From contig NZ_FXTO01000004.1 in the NCBI RefSeq assembly GCF_900182725.1, positions 124,001 to 188,000 of the forward strand: DNA of 64,000 nt, in the 5' to 3' direction. The notes beneath the pieces were generated by a model. That model was not told the origin of the DNA, made no database searches, and saw only the letters and a list, made by a program, of their open reading frames with translations. The DNA is from Thalassovita litoralis (GTDB lineage Bacteria; Pseudomonadota; Alphaproteobacteria; Rhodobacterales; Rhodobacteraceae). Positions 8,866 through 19,088 of this stretch are shown piece by piece (the first letter of the stretch is position 1; the number at the start of each line of letters is the position of its first letter). Made by a program: the position numbers and the translations under genes.

Positions 8866-11164
8866 ATGACATTGACTGCGCAGACCATGCCTGTGACACC
8901 GCAGCGTCGCGGACCGGGGCGGGGGATGGTGTTGTTGGCCCTTGGGCTTGGGGCCGTGCTGGCTGCGTTTTTGCTGCCAAATGGCGCGGCCGCGCAGGGG
9001 GCTTTGGCTGCCGGGATCGGTTTGCTGACGGTGTCTGCTGTGGTTTTGGTACAGCAATTTCGCCTGTCACGTGCGCAAAACGCTTTGCAGGCGCTGGCTG
9101 CGGAATTTTTAGCACATGATCCCGCTTTGGGTTTTATGACGGATGATCTGGGGCAGATCAAATCGTTTAATGCTGCGGCGCAGGCGCGGTTGCAGCCCGT
9201 GCGAGGCATGACACTGGCGTCATCTTTGCGGGATGTGCTGCCTAATCCGGGAACCTCTTTGGCGCGGTTACAAATCCGGGCAACCGAAGCGGGAGGCGCA
9301 CAAGATGAAATCGCGACGCGGCGTGGGTATGTCCGCTTGAGCGTTACCGCAGTGGGGGCGTATAATTTTATCTGGCGGATTGAGGAAGTGACGGAACAGC
9401 GTCCGCGTGGCGGCCCCGGCGCGGCCTTGCCAATGCTGACGACTGGGCGCAGTGGTGCGATCCTGTCGATGAACGAAGCCGCACGTGAATTTGTGGGCGG
9501 GCGCGTCCGGCGGCTGGAGGAGGTGTTTCCAGACCTGCCACTGCAATCGGGGCATATAAATCCGGTGCGGCATGGGGATGGCACATACCCGTGTTTTGTT
9601 GTGGAAACACAGGCAAATGCGGGAAAACGTGAGGTTTTCTTTCTACCCTCTAACATGGGCGAAGACGCGTGGGATGCCGAATGGGCGGCTTTCGACGGAT
9701 TACCAGTAGCGATCCTGCGGTTGGCTGTTGGTGGGGAAATCGTGCAATCCAATCGCATGGCGCGCAATCTGTTGGGGCTGCCCCGGACCGAAGGGGTGAC
9801 TTTGCCACGTGTTCTGGAAGGGTTGGGCAGACCCGTTTCGGATTGGCTGAACGATGCGTTGCAGGGGCGTGATTTGGGGGAGTCAGAATTCCTGCGCCTG
9901 AAATCCAGCGAAACAGAAGTGTTTCTTCAGGTTTCTTTGGGGCGGGTCGAGGATCCGTCAGGCCCATCGCTGATTGCAATCCTGCATGATGCGACCGAAT
10001 TGAAAAGCTTGGAGGCGCAATTTGTACAAAGTCAGAAAATGCAGGCGATCGGCGAATTGGCCGGGGGGGTGGCGCATGATTTCAACAACCTGCTGACGGC
10101 GATTTCCGGCCATTGCGATTTGTTGCTTCTGCGCCATGATCAGGAAGACCCCGATTACGCCGATTTGGTGCAAATCACACAAAATGCCAATCGCGCGGCG
10201 GCGCTTGTGGGGCAGCTTCTGGCGTTTTCCCGTAAACAAACGTTGCGTCCTGAAATCTTGGCGGGAAACGCTGGCTGATCTGACGCATCTGCTAAATCGC
10301 TTGGTGGGGGAAAAGATCACTCTGACCTTGATGCATGATCCGGTGCTGAAAAATGTACGGGCGGATAAGCGGCAGTTGGAACAAGTGCTGATGAATCTGG
10401 TTGTGAACGCCCGCGACGCCATGCCAGAGGGCGGGGACATTCGGATCGAAACTGGTATTCAGCGGTTGGAAATTCCATTGGAACGGGACCGTGCCACAGT
10501 CCCGCCGGGGGAATATGTGACGGTTCAGGTGTCTGACAAAGGATGCGGCATTCCTGTTGATAAGTTGCAAAAGGTGTTTGAACCCTTTTTTGCCACCAAG
10601 CGACAGGGCGAAGGCACAGGTCTGGGGTTGTCCACGGCATATGGGATCGTCAAGCAAAGCGGTGGTTTCATCTTTGTGGACAGCACTGTGGGCCGGGGCA
10701 CGACCTTTACGCTGATGTTCCCTGTTTATCAGGGCGTTCCTGTTGCTGGACCTGCGCGGGACAAACCTCTGCCGTCTCGGAACGTGCCTATGCCACGTGA
10801 TGAAGGTGTGGTGCTGCTGGTCGAGGACGAGGCCCCGGTGCGGGCATTTGCATCGCGGGCGTTGAAGCTCAAGGGCTACACGGTGATCGAGGCGGGAACA
10901 GGTGAAGAGGCGATGAACCTATTGCAAGACCCGTTGTTGGATGTGGATCTGTTCGTGACGGATGTGATTATGCCGGGGATGGACGGCCCCACATGGGTTC
11001 GTCAGGCACGCCAAATCCGCCCGGATGTACGGGTGGTTTTCGTGTCCGGCTACGCCGAGGATGCGCTGGACGACAGCGCAGACCCCGTCAGCAATTCCGT
11101 CTTTTTACCCAAGCCGTTTTCGCTGACCGATCTGCTGGATACGGTGCAAAAACAAATGGCGTGA
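8866..11164 (+). pseudogene. cckA: Hybrid histidine kinase CckA, interrupted by a frameshift
   Basis: CckA feeds phosphate through ChpT to CtrA, controlling motility and, in Rhodobacterales, GTA production. The first part (8866-10278, 470 residues, frame 1) has two N-terminal membrane segments (about 18-60), PAS-like domains, and the phosphorylated-His helix GELAGGVAHDFNNLL (His404). It runs to TLRPEIL near 10260, then reaches a stop at 10276-10278. The second part continues in frame 2 from about 10265 (RETLADLTHLLNRLVGE) through the ATPase domain (NLVVNARDAMPEGG; GTGLGLSTAYGIVKQSGG) and a receiver domain with phospho-acceptor Asp at 10961-10963, ending at 11164. Family members normally have a few residues between PEIL and RETL, so the simplest event is loss of 5 nt (or gain of 1) near 10258-10266. 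Restored length would be about 766 residues, normal for CckA. It could be a true mutation or a sequence error. Confidence 0.85.
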
Positions 11165-11171
11165 TGTGGGC

Positions 11172-11768
11172 TTACCGCGCCGCGCTTTCCCATAGCGCGA
11201 ATTCTTCGGGGCGTTTGCGTCGCAGGCGGCGTTCGATTTCGGGGGACAGGTCCAGCGACATTTGCGGAGAGACGTTTTCTTGTGTCAACTCCAGTGTGAC
11301 GTTCAATCTGTCCTCTAGAAAGCGACGTAATTCGGGTTGGTCTTCGTAGCGAAACAGATGTGTCACGGCTGTGCCGTTTGGGCGCGGTTCCAGAAATTTG
11401 GCCTGACTGCCGACATTGGCAAAGCCGGGCGGTTTCCCCTGAAGATAACCTTCGACGAATGCGTCGAAGCTGACGTTATGGGTTGCATTTGGCCGTCCTT
11501 CCATAAAGGGGCGGCGGCGGTATCTATACCAGCTTCCCAGCCAACTGATCGGTTCGCGCACAACCGCCAGCGTCTCCATATCGGCCCCGCCCACCTTGTC
11601 GAACATCGGGCGGAAGAAGCGGTTATAGCGGTAAAGCGGGGCATGTTTCAGCTCCGGCGGGTCGGTCACGACCATCGTCGCACGGGGGGCAAGGGCTGCC
11701 TGATAGGCTGTCGTGCCGGTTTTTGGAACAGACAGAAAAACAATTTTTTCCTTCCAAAACACAAGCAT
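11172..11768 (-). CDS. Sulfotransferase-like protein
   Basis: A 198-residue protein with the P-loop-like 5'-phosphosulfate-binding segment FLSVPKTGTTAYQAAL near the N-terminus and a VREPISWLGSWYRYR segment (about 89-103) matching the 3'-phosphate-binding region of PAPS-dependent sulfotransferases. These two features support a sulfotransferase fold. As I recall, relatives in Rhodobacterales are often labelled gamma-glutamyl kinase, but I see no amino-acid-kinase motif. No signal peptide is evident. It is convergent with cckA (7 nt between stop codons) and divergent from recA. The acceptor substrate is unknown. Confidence 0.7.
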   Translation of the reverse strand: MLVFWKEKIVFLSVPKTGTTAYQAALAPRATMVVTDPPELKHAPLYRYNRFFRPMFDKVGGADMETLAVVREPISWLGSWYRYRRRPFMEGRPNATHNVSFDAFVEGYLQGKPPGFANVGSQAKFLEPRPNGTAVTHLFRYEDQPELRRFLEDRLNVTLELTQENVSPQMSLDLSPEIERRLRRKRPEEFALWESAAR

Positions 11769-11897
11769 GTGCGGAATTCCTTATGTGATATTTGAAAATA
11801 TACCGGCGGCGTCAACCAATCATTAACGCTCTTTGCTCAAATTGAAACTAGGAATTTTTCTGTTGTAATGTTCTTGTTTTGTATTCATAACGAGCGG

Positions 11898-11912
11898 GAA
11901 CATACGGCGAAC
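11898..11912 (+). promoter_or_regulatory. LexA operator (SOS box) of recA
   Basis: GAAC (11898-11901), 7 nt, GAAC (11909-11912) is a perfect match to the alphaproteobacterial SOS box GAAC-N7-GAAC. It ends 50 nt before the recA start. A degenerate GTTC-N7-GTAT lies at 11870-11884. Confidence 0.75.
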
Positions 11913-11962
11913 ACATGCAGCGATTGCCGCGGGGCGGCTGGTATGGGATAAGGAAGCGAACA

Positions 11963-13030
11963 ATGGCAACGGCAGATCTTCTTTCGATGGACAGCAAACG
12001 CAACGCGGATAAGCAAAAGGCGCTGGATAGCGCATTGGCGCAGATTGAACGGCAATTCGGCAAAGGCTCGATCATGAAACTGGGCGGCGAAAATGCCGTG
12101 CAAGAGATCGAGGCGACCTCGACCGGGTCTTTGGGGCTGGATATTGCGCTGGGGATTGGCGGCCTGCCTAAGGGGCGGATTATCGAAATTTACGGGCCGG
12201 AAAGTTCGGGGAAAACCACGCTAACGTTGCATTGCGTGGCCGAAGAGCAGAAAAAAGGCGGGATTTGCGCCTTTGTCGATGCCGAACACGCGCTGGACCC
12301 GCAATATGCCAAGAAGCTGGGCGTTAATCTGGATGAGCTGCTGATCAGCCAGCCTGATACGGGCGAACAGGCATTGGAGATCGTGGATACGCTGGTGCGG
12401 TCCGGGGCCGTCAGCATGGTTGTTGTCGACTCGGTCGCGGCGCTGACCCCGAAATCCGAGCTGGAAGGCGACATGGGCGACAGCAATGTCGGCGTACAGG
12501 CCCGCCTGATGAGTCAGGCCATGCGTAAATTGACCGGGTCCATCGCGCGCAGCAAGTGTATGGTGATCTTCATCAACCAGATCCGCATGAAAATCGGCGT
12601 TATGTTCGGCAGCCCGGAAACCACGACTGGGGGCAATGCGCTGAAATTCTACAGCTCTGTCCGGCTGGATATCCGCCGCATTGGGGCCATTAAGGACCGG
12701 GACGAAGTGGTGGGCAACTCCACCCGCGTGAAAGTGGTGAAAAACAAGGTTGCGCCGCCGTTCAAACAGGTCGAATTCGACATCATGTATGGCGAAGGCA
12801 TTTCCAAAACTGGCGAACTGCTTGATTTGGGCGTGAAAGCGGGCGTGGTGGATAAATCGGGTGCTTGGTTCAGCTATGCCGATGAACGGCTGGGGCAGGG
12901 ACGAGAGAACGCCAAGCAATTCCTGCGCGACAACCCGGAAATCGCCTATCAGATCGAGGATAAAATCCGCGCTGCGCATGGTTTGGATTTCCACATGAAC
13001 GAAGAAGATGACGACGTGCTGGAGGCCTGA
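11963..13030 (+). CDS. recA: Recombinase RecA
   Basis: RecA forms filaments on single-stranded DNA, drives strand exchange and triggers LexA self-cleavage. The 355 residues match the family. The Walker A motif [10 protein letters not shown] (about residue 78), the Walker B region [10 protein letters not shown] and the L2 loop region [15 protein letters not shown] are present. An acidic C-terminal tail ([10 protein letters not shown]) is typical. The start is ATG 11963 ([12 protein letters not shown]) with AAGGA upstream. A LexA operator lies in front and a strong terminator follows, so it is a single-gene unit. No recX gene lies between recA and alaS. Confidence 0.98.
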   Translation: MATADLLSMDSKRNADKQKALDSALAQIERQFGKGSIMKLGGENAVQEIEATSTGSLGLDIALGIGGLPKGRIIEIYGPESSGKTTLTLHCVAEEQKKGGICAFVDAEHALDPQYAKKLGVNLDELLISQPDTGEQALEIVDTLVRSGAVSMVVVDSVAALTPKSELEGDMGDSNVGVQARLMSQAMRKLTGSIARSKCMVIFINQIRMKIGVMFGSPETTTGGNALKFYSSVRLDIRRIGAIKDRDEVVGNSTRVKVVKNKVAPPFKQVEFDIMYGEGISKTGELLDLGVKAGVVDKSGAWFSYADERLGQGRENAKQFLRDNPEIAYQIEDKIRAAHGLDFHMNEEDDDVLEA

Positions 13031-13060
13031 TCGGTCCCACCCATCCCGTTTCATTTGCAA

Positions 13061-13091
13061 AAAGCCGGGTGCAGTATCGCGCCCGGCTTTT
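13061..13091 (+). terminator. Rho-independent terminator after recA
   Basis: A 9-bp stem AAAGCCGGG (13061-13069) and CCCGGCTTT (13082-13090) with a 12-nt loop ends in TTTT. It lies 30 nt after the recA stop. Confidence 0.85.
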
Positions 13092-13210
13092 CCATATTCC
13101 GGATTTTGTAACGGCGTGACGGATTGCAAACCAAGCTAGCTGTGGACACCGGGCGCGGGCGGGGCTAAATCTGCGGGAAATTTGGCCTTGCCTGAAAGAT
13201 CGTGAAACCG

Positions 13211-15868
13211 ATGCCCAGCCTGAACGAGATCCGCTCGACCTTCCTGAACTATTTCCAAAAACAGGGGCATACGATTGTCCCGTCCAGTCCGCTTGTGCCG
13301 CGCAACGACCCGACGCTGATGTTCACCAATTCGGGGATGGTGCAGTTTAAGAACTGCTTCACCGGGGTGGAAAAGCGCGATTACGTCCGCGCAACAACCG
13401 CGCAGAAATGTGTGCGCGCGGGTGGGAAACACAACGATCTGGACAATGTCGGCTATACCGCGCGGCACCACACGTTTTTTGAAATGCTGGGGAATTTCAG
13501 CTTTGGCGATTATTTCAAAAAAGAAGCGATCCCATTCGCATGGGAACTGGTGACGAAAGAATTCGGGATCGACAAATCCCGCCTGCTGACCACGGTTTAC
13601 CATACCGATGACGAGGCGTTTAATATCTGGAAAAGCGTGGGCGTGCCCGAAGACCGGATTATCCGCATCGCCACCAGCGATAATTTCTGGCAGATGGGGC
13701 CGACTGGTCCCTGCGGTCCCTGCACCGAAATTTTCTATGATCACGGCGATCACATCTGGGGTGGCCCTCCGGGTAGCCCGGAAGAAGACGGCGACCGTTT
13801 CATTGAAATCTGGAACGTCGTTTTCATGCAGAACGAACAGTTCGCAGACGGGTCGATGATTGATCTTGATATGCAATCCATCGACACTGGCATGGGGCTG
13901 GAACGGATCGGGGCGCTGTTGCAGGGCAGCCATGACAACTATGACACCGATCTGTTCCGCGCGTTGATCGAAGCCTCGGCCCATGCCACGAATGTGGACC
14001 CGTTCGGGGATCAGAACGTGCATCATCGGGTGATCGCGGATCACCTGCGGTCAACCTCGTTCCTGATTGCGGATGGGGTGATGCCCAGCAATGACGGGCG
14101 CGGTTATGTGCTGCGGCGGATCATGCGCCGTGCCATGCGCCATGCGCATCTGTTGGGGGCGAAAGACCCGGTGATGAACCGGCTGGTGCCAACGCTGGTG
14201 GCGCAGATGGGCGATGCCTACCCGGAATTGCGGCAGGCGCAGGCGCTGATCGAAGAAACGCTTCTGCTGGAAGAAACACGGTTCAAGCAAACGCTGGATC
14301 GTGGCCTGAAGCTTCTGGATGACGAAGTGGCAGGTTTGGGCGACAGCACGGCGCTACCGGGCGAGGCGGCGTTCAAGCTGTATGATACCTATGGGTTCCC
14401 GCTGGACCTGACGCAGGACGCGCTGCGCGAAAAGGGTCTGACCGTGGATACCGATGGGTTTGACGCGGCAATGGCCGAGCAAAAGGCCAAGGCCCGCGCG
14501 GCCTGGGCCGGTTCGGGCGAAGCCGCGGATGCAACCGTTTGGTATGACATCGCGGAAAACAAGGGCGTGACCGAATTTCTGGGTTATGACACCGAAACGG
14601 CCGAAGCGCAGGTGGTGGCCGTGGTCAAGGATGGCGCGCAGGCGGACAAAGCCGCCAAGGGCGACAGCATCCAGATCGCAGTGAACCAGACGCCGTTTTA
14701 TGGCGAAAGCGGCGGTCAAGTGGGGGACACCGGCACGCTGAAAACCGAAACCGGCGTGGCGCGTATCACCGATACCAAGAAAGCGGCGGGCGTGTTCATC
14801 CACTTTGCCGAAGTGACCGAGGGCGAAATCGCCACCGGCGCAGCGGCGGTGCTAGAGGTGGATCACGCGCGGCGGTCGGCCATTCGGGCCAACCACTCTG
14901 CGACGCACCTGCTGCATGAAGCACTGCGCGAAACGCTGGGCGAACATGTGGCGCAGCGCGGATCGCTAAATGCGCCGGATCGTCTGCGGTTCGATTTCAG
15001 CCATGCCAAGGCGCTGTCGGATGCGGAATTGAGCAAGGTTGCCGCCGATGTGAACGCCTATATCCGGCAGAACACGCCGGTAGATACCCGGATCATGACG
15101 CCGGATGATGCGCGGGCGCTGGGGGCGCAGGCTTTGTTCGGTGAAAAATACGGGGACGAGGTGCGCGTGGTGTCGATGGGCCGTGCGCCAACCGGCAAAG
15201 GGCAGGATGGCAACACCTATTCGCTGGAGCTGTGCGGCGGCACCCATGTGAAACAGACCGGCGATATCGGCATGTGCGTGATCCTTGGTGACAGCGCGTC
15301 CAGCGCCGGGGTGCGCCGGATCGAGGCGCTGACCGGACAGGCGGCGCTGGAATATCTGCACGAACAGGCCAATACCTTGTCTGCCGTGATGGGCGCATTG
15401 AAGGCCCAGCCGACCGAGGTGGTCGAACGGGTCGAAGCGTTGCTGAGCGAGCGCAAGGCGCTGAGCAACGAGGTTGCGCAACTGCGCCGTGATCTGGCGA
15501 TGGCTGGCGGGGCCGGGCAGGGCGGTGGCGCGGGCGCCGAGGAGGTGAACGGCGTGCAATTCGTGGCTCAGGTTCTGAGCGGCGTTTCAGGCCGGGATCT
15601 GCCGCCGCTGGTGGATGAACACAAGGCGCGGCTGGGATCTGGTGCAGTGCTGCTGATTGCCGATGCCGATGGCAAGGCAGCCGTGGCAGCGGGTGTGACG
15701 GGCGACCTGACCGATCGGCTGTCTGCGGTTGAAATGGTGCGGGCCGCGGTGGCCGAACTGGGCGGCAAGGGCGGCGGTGGCCGTCCCGATATGGCGCAGG
15801 GTGGGGCCAAGGACGTGGCCAACGCCGATGCCGCGATTGCCGCAGCCAAAGCTGTGTTGCAGGGATAA
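13211..15868 (+). CDS. alaS: Alanyl-tRNA synthetase
   Basis: AlaS charges tRNA-Ala and edits Ser/Gly mischarging. The 885-residue protein has the class II catalytic domain ([31 protein letters not shown]), the editing domain with zinc-type motif HSATHLLH (about residue 561) and [13 protein letters not shown] (about 675), and a Gly-rich C-Ala domain ([15 protein letters not shown]). The ATG at 13211 ([11 protein letters not shown]) is preferred because the family starts there; a GTG 9 nt upstream in frame is possible. I see no strong ribosome-binding site at either. Two small DUF1330 genes follow at 10 and 17 nt spacing and are probably co-transcribed up to the terminator at 16490. Confidence 0.97.
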   Translation: MPSLNEIRSTFLNYFQKQGHTIVPSSPLVPRNDPTLMFTNSGMVQFKNCFTGVEKRDYVRATTAQKCVRAGGKHNDLDNVGYTARHHTFFEMLGNFSFGDYFKKEAIPFAWELVTKEFGIDKSRLLTTVYHTDDEAFNIWKSVGVPEDRIIRIATSDNFWQMGPTGPCGPCTEIFYDHGDHIWGGPPGSPEEDGDRFIEIWNVVFMQNEQFADGSMIDLDMQSIDTGMGLERIGALLQGSHDNYDTDLFRALIEASAHATNVDPFGDQNVHHRVIADHLRSTSFLIADGVMPSNDGRGYVLRRIMRRAMRHAHLLGAKDPVMNRLVPTLVAQMGDAYPELRQAQALIEETLLLEETRFKQTLDRGLKLLDDEVAGLGDSTALPGEAAFKLYDTYGFPLDLTQDALREKGLTVDTDGFDAAMAEQKAKARAAWAGSGEAADATVWYDIAENKGVTEFLGYDTETAEAQVVAVVKDGAQADKAAKGDSIQIAVNQTPFYGESGGQVGDTGTLKTETGVARITDTKKAAGVFIHFAEVTEGEIATGAAAVLEVDHARRSAIRANHSATHLLHEALRETLGEHVAQRGSLNAPDRLRFDFSHAKALSDAELSKVAADVNAYIRQNTPVDTRIMTPDDARALGAQALFGEKYGDEVRVVSMGRAPTGKGQDGNTYSLELCGGTHVKQTGDIGMCVILGDSASSAGVRRIEALTGQAALEYLHEQANTLSAVMGALKAQPTEVVERVEALLSERKALSNEVAQLRRDLAMAGGAGQGGGAGAEEVNGVQFVAQVLSGVSGRDLPPLVDEHKARLGSGAVLLIADADGKAAVAAGVTGDLTDRLSAVEMVRAAVAELGGKGGGGRPDMAQGGAKDVANADAAIAAAKAVLQG

Positions 15869-15878
15869 GGAGAGCCAC

Positions 15879-16163
15879 ATGACGGCCTATATCATCGCGC
15901 GGATCGACGTAACCGATCCCGAAGATTACATGACCTATGCCAGCCAGACGGTTGCGCTTGCGGAAAAGGCCGGGGGGCGGTTTCTGGTTAAGGGCGGCGA
16001 ACAGGAAACGGTCGAAGGCGAAGCCCGCAGCCGTCAGGTTCTGATCGAATTCCCGGATCGTGCTGCGGCAATTGCGTGGTATAACTCGGCCGAATATCAG
16101 GAAATTTTGCCGATTGCTTTGCGTGCCAGCGTCCGCGACATTGTTGTCGTGGATGGTGTCTGA
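15879..16163 (+). CDS. DUF1330 family protein, first of a tandem pair
   Basis: A 94-residue protein of the dimeric alpha-beta barrel (ferredoxin-like) DUF1330 family. The family pattern is clear: N-terminal YIIARIDVTDPEDYMTYA, a central GGRFLVKGGEQETVEG strand pair, and a C-terminal YNSAEYQEILPIALRAS. No catalytic function is established for the family. It starts 10 nt after alaS with a good AAGGAGAG site, and a diverged paralogue follows 17 nt later with a near-identical leader (AAGGAGAGCC), which suggests local duplication. The long open frame upstream of 15879 runs across the alaS 3' end and is not used. Confidence 0.85.
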   Translation: MTAYIIARIDVTDPEDYMTYASQTVALAEKAGGRFLVKGGEQETVEGEARSRQVLIEFPDRAAAIAWYNSAEYQEILPIALRASVRDIVVVDGV

Positions 16164-16180
16164 GAAAAAGGAGAGCCGAC

Positions 16181-16468
16181 ATGCCAGCCCTATGGATTGC
16201 CCATGTGACTGTCACCGATGCCGAGGCTTACGGTAAATATGCCGAACTGGCCGGGCCTGCGATTGCCAAACACGGCGGCCGTTTCATTGCTCGCGCAGGA
16301 CGGTTCGTACAGTTGGAAGGTAAGGAACGCCCGCGCAACGTGGTGGCGTGGTTCCCCGATGTGGATACGGCGGTGGCCTGTTATAACAGCCCCGACTACC
16401 AAGAAGCGCTGAACCACGCCCGTGGCGCGTCCGAACGGGAATTGATGGTGGTTGAAACGTCTGAATAA
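16181..16468 (+). CDS. DUF1330 family protein, second of a tandem pair
   Basis: A 95-residue DUF1330 protein sharing the fold and key segments of the previous gene (WIAHVTVTDAEAYGKYA; GGRFIARAGRFVQLEG; YNSPDYQEALNHARGAS). By eye the two are roughly a third to a half identical, so the duplication is not recent. Ribosome-binding site AAAGGAGAG lies 7 nt upstream. A terminator follows at 16490-16518. Its biochemical role is unknown; the two products could form a heterodimer, which is inference. Confidence 0.85.
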   Translation: MPALWIAHVTVTDAEAYGKYAELAGPAIAKHGGRFIARAGRFVQLEGKERPRNVVAWFPDVDTAVACYNSPDYQEALNHARGASERELMVVETSE

Positions 16469-16489
16469 GGACGGAACCGTAACAAATCA

Positions 16490-16518
16490 AAGGCCGCGCG
16501 GGATGCGCGGCCTTTTTC
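16490..16518 (+). terminator. Rho-independent terminator after the DUF1330 pair
   Basis: A 10-bp stem AAGGCCGCGC (16490-16499) and GCGCGGCCTT (16505-16514) with a 5-nt loop is followed by TTTCG. It ends just before the stop codon of the convergent VOC gene. Confidence 0.85.
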
Positions 16519-16521
16519 GTT

Positions 16522-17103
16522 TCAGAACGGGTTTTTCGCGCTGCGATCCGATGACAGCGAGTGTTGGCGGGTTTCGACCAACTCCTCGATTGCGTCGGCC
16601 AGATGGATTTCCTGAATGTTGTAATCCCCACGTTCCACCCGGATTTTATGGGCGCGGATCATCACATCGGCATAGGTGCAGCCCACGGGCGGTTCAAACC
16701 GATAACAGGCCAGTTCGATCAACAGCCCCAGCGGGTCCTTGAAATACAGCGAATCCATGAAACCGCGATCTTTCGGCCCGTGAACGACAATCCCGCGTGC
16801 TTTCAGACGGTCGGCGGCCTGGGTGAAGCTGGCCTTGCTGACGTTGAACGCGATGTGATGCACAGCCCCCGTATCGGTCGAGGTACGGCGGCGGTCTGCC
16901 TGACGGTCTTCGTTGGTGAAAATCGTGATCAACCGCCCGTCACCGGGATCGAAATACAGGTGGCTGTCTTTGGGATTGTCCAGATTGGGCTGCTCAAAGA
17001 CGAAGGGCATCCCAAGCACGCCTTCCCAAAAGTCGATACTGGTTTGGCGGTCAGCCCCCATCAGGGTGATGTGGTGAACGCCCTGTGATTGAATTTTGCG
17101 CAT
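16522..17103 (-). CDS. VOC-superfamily (glyoxalase/dioxygenase-like) protein
   Basis: A 193-residue vicinal-oxygen-chelate protein with paired beta-alpha-beta modules: GVHHITLMGADRQTSIDFWEGVLGMPF at the N-terminus and VHHIAFNVSKASFTQAADRL at about residue 83. Candidate metal ligands are the His residues of the two HHI segments and the Glu in LIELACYRF. These fit a metal-dependent dioxygenase or lyase, but the substrate cannot be told. The start is ATG 17103 with AAGGAA upstream; further upstream the frame enters the region after typA. It is transcribed in the same direction as typA but behind its terminator. Confidence 0.8.
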   Translation of the reverse strand: MRKIQSQGVHHITLMGADRQTSIDFWEGVLGMPFVFEQPNLDNPKDSHLYFDPGDGRLITIFTNEDRQADRRRTSTDTGAVHHIAFNVSKASFTQAADRLKARGIVVHGPKDRGFMDSLYFKDPLGLLIELACYRFEPPVGCTYADVMIRAHKIRVERGDYNIQEIHLADAIEELVETRQHSLSSDRSAKNPF

Positions 17104-17196
17104 GATGGTGTTCCTTCCTTTGGCCCCCAAGATAATACGCACAGAAGCGTTTGCGAAGGCGGGTTTTTGTGCATCTGCGCGAAGATGCTGTGCCGA

Positions 17197-17223
17197 AGAA
17201 AAAGGCCGCCCCGAAGGGCGGCC
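17197..17223 (-). terminator. Rho-independent terminator after typA
   Basis: On the minus strand an 8-bp stem GGCCGCCC/GGGCGGCC (17204-17211, 17216-17223) with a 4-nt loop is followed by TTTTTCTT. It lies 9 nt beyond the typA stop. Confidence 0.85.
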
Positions 17224-17231
17224 CATCAGCA

Positions 17232-19049
17232 TCAGGCTTGGCGTGCCATCCGCTTGCGTTCATGCGGGTCCAGATAGCGCTTGCGCAGGCGGATCGCGTT
17301 CGGCGTCACCTCGACCAGTTCATCGTCGTTGATATAGGCAATCGCCTGTTCCAGCGTCATGCGCGAAATCGGCGTCAGGCGTACCGCTTCGTCCGTGCCA
17401 GAGGCGCGCACGTTGGTCAGTTTCTTGCCTTTCAGCGGGTTCACTTCCAGATCGTTATCGCGGGAATGTTCCCCGATGATCATGCCCTGATACACTTTTT
17501 CCTGCGGTTCCACGAACAGCTTACCGCGTTCCTCAAGGTTCCACAGCGCATAGGCCACGGCCTCGCCATCCTCCATCGAGATCAGAACGCCAGCGCGGCG
17601 GCCCGGAATGGAACCCTTGTGTTCGGACCAGCCGTGGAACACGCGGTTCAGCACGCCGGTGCCGCGCGTATCGGTCAGGAATTCGCCGTGATAGCCGATC
17701 AACCCGCGCGACGGCACATGGGCGATGATGCGGGTTTTACCTGCACCGGCGGGTTTCATTTCCACCAGTTCGCCCTTGCGTGCGCCAGTGATTTTTTCGA
17801 TCACAGCACCCGAGTAATCGTCATCCACGTCGATGGTGACTTCTTCGACCGGCTCGATCCGCTTGCCGTCTTCTTCTTTCATGATCACCTGCGGGCGCGA
17901 GATCGACAATTCGAACCCTTCGCGGCGCATGTTTTCAATCAGAACACCCATCTGCAATTCGCCACGGCCCGACACTTCGAACGCTTCACCGCCGGGGGTG
18001 TCGGCAATTTTGATGGCGACGTTGGATTCCGCTTCTTTCATCAGGCGATCACGGATGACGCGCGATTGCACCTTTTTGCCATCCCGGCCCGCCAGCGGGC
18101 TGTCGTTGATGCCAAAGGTCACGGTGATGGTGGGCGGGTCAATCGGTTGCGCGTCCAGCGGTTCATCCACAGCCAGCGCACAAATGGTATCAGCCACGGT
18201 GGCCTTGCTCATCCCGGCCAGCGTCACGATGTCACCGGCAACGGCTTCGTCGATTTCCTGCATGGCCAGACCGCGGAAGGCCTGAATTTTCGTCACGCGG
18301 AATTGTTCGATTTTCTGACCCACGCGGCTGATCGCCTGCACGGTTGCGCCCACTTTGGCACGACCGGATTCAACACGGCCCGTCAGGGTACGACCGATAA
18401 AGGGGTCGCTGCCCAGCGTGGTCGCCAGCATACGGAAATCTTCGTCCTGGTGCTTCAACTGTTTCGGGGCCGGAACGTGGTTCACAATCAGTTGGAACAG
18501 GGCGTGCAGGTCTTTGCGCGGACCATCCAGATCGGCATCTGCCCAGCCATTGCGCCCCGAGGCATACATATGCGGGAAATCAAGCTGGTCTTCGTCGGCA
18601 CCAAGGCTGGCGAACAGGTCAAAACATTCGTCCAATGCGCGGTCAGGTTCGGCATCGGGTTTGTCGACCTTGTTCAGCACCACGATCGGACGCAGGCCCA
18701 GTGCCAGCGCCTTCGAGGTCACGAATTTGGTTTGCGGCATCGGGCCTTCGGCGGCGTCCACCAGCAGAACCACACCGTCCACCATGCTGAGGATACGTTC
18801 CACCTCGCCGCCGAAATCGGCGTGGCCGGGGGTGTCCACGATGTTGATACGGGTGTTTTTCCATTCAACACTGGTGGGTTTGGCGAAGATGGTGATCCCG
18901 CGTTCCCGTTCCAGATCGTTGCTGTCCATGGCACGTTCGGCCACGGCCTGATTTTCACGGAAGGCCCCGGACTGTTTCAGCAGCTCATCCACAAGGGTGG
19001 TTTTGCCGTGGTCAACGTGGGCGATGATGGCGATATTTCGCAGATCCAT
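17232..19049 (-). CDS. typA: Ribosome-associated GTPase TypA/BipA
   Basis: TypA (BipA) is an elongation-factor-like GTPase that binds the ribosome and helps growth under stress, including large-subunit assembly at low temperature. The 605 residues begin [21 protein letters not shown] with the G1 P-loop AHVDHGKT. G2/G3 segments ([25 protein letters not shown]) and G4 NKVDKPDA follow. Domains resembling EF-G III and V and the BipA-specific C-terminal domain (about residues 480-605) complete the protein. The start at 19049 is unambiguous. A long plus-strand open frame over the same DNA is antisense noise from high GC. It ends in a strong terminator. Confidence 0.97.
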   Translation of the reverse strand: MDLRNIAIIAHVDHGKTTLVDELLKQSGAFRENQAVAERAMDSNDLERERGITIFAKPTSVEWKNTRINIVDTPGHADFGGEVERILSMVDGVVLLVDAAEGPMPQTKFVTSKALALGLRPIVVLNKVDKPDAEPDRALDECFDLFASLGADEDQLDFPHMYASGRNGWADADLDGPRKDLHALFQLIVNHVPAPKQLKHQDEDFRMLATTLGSDPFIGRTLTGRVESGRAKVGATVQAISRVGQKIEQFRVTKIQAFRGLAMQEIDEAVAGDIVTLAGMSKATVADTICALAVDEPLDAQPIDPPTITVTFGINDSPLAGRDGKKVQSRVIRDRLMKEAESNVAIKIADTPGGEAFEVSGRGELQMGVLIENMRREGFELSISRPQVIMKEEDGKRIEPVEEVTIDVDDDYSGAVIEKITGARKGELVEMKPAGAGKTRIIAHVPSRGLIGYHGEFLTDTRGTGVLNRVFHGWSEHKGSIPGRRAGVLISMEDGEAVAYALWNLEERGKLFVEPQEKVYQGMIIGEHSRDNDLEVNPLKGKKLTNVRASGTDEAVRLTPISRMTLEQAIAYINDDELVEVTPNAIRLRKRYLDPHERKRMARQA

Positions 19050-19088
19050 AAGCGTTTCCTGACTTGTTCGGGGTCCGCCTATACTGAC

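Noticed and set aside
10062-10068. A run of seven G as the site of the cckA frameshift
   Set aside because: The protein stays in the CckA frame on both sides of this run (GELAGGVAHDFNNLL continuing to TLRPEIL); the frame changes only about 200 nt later.
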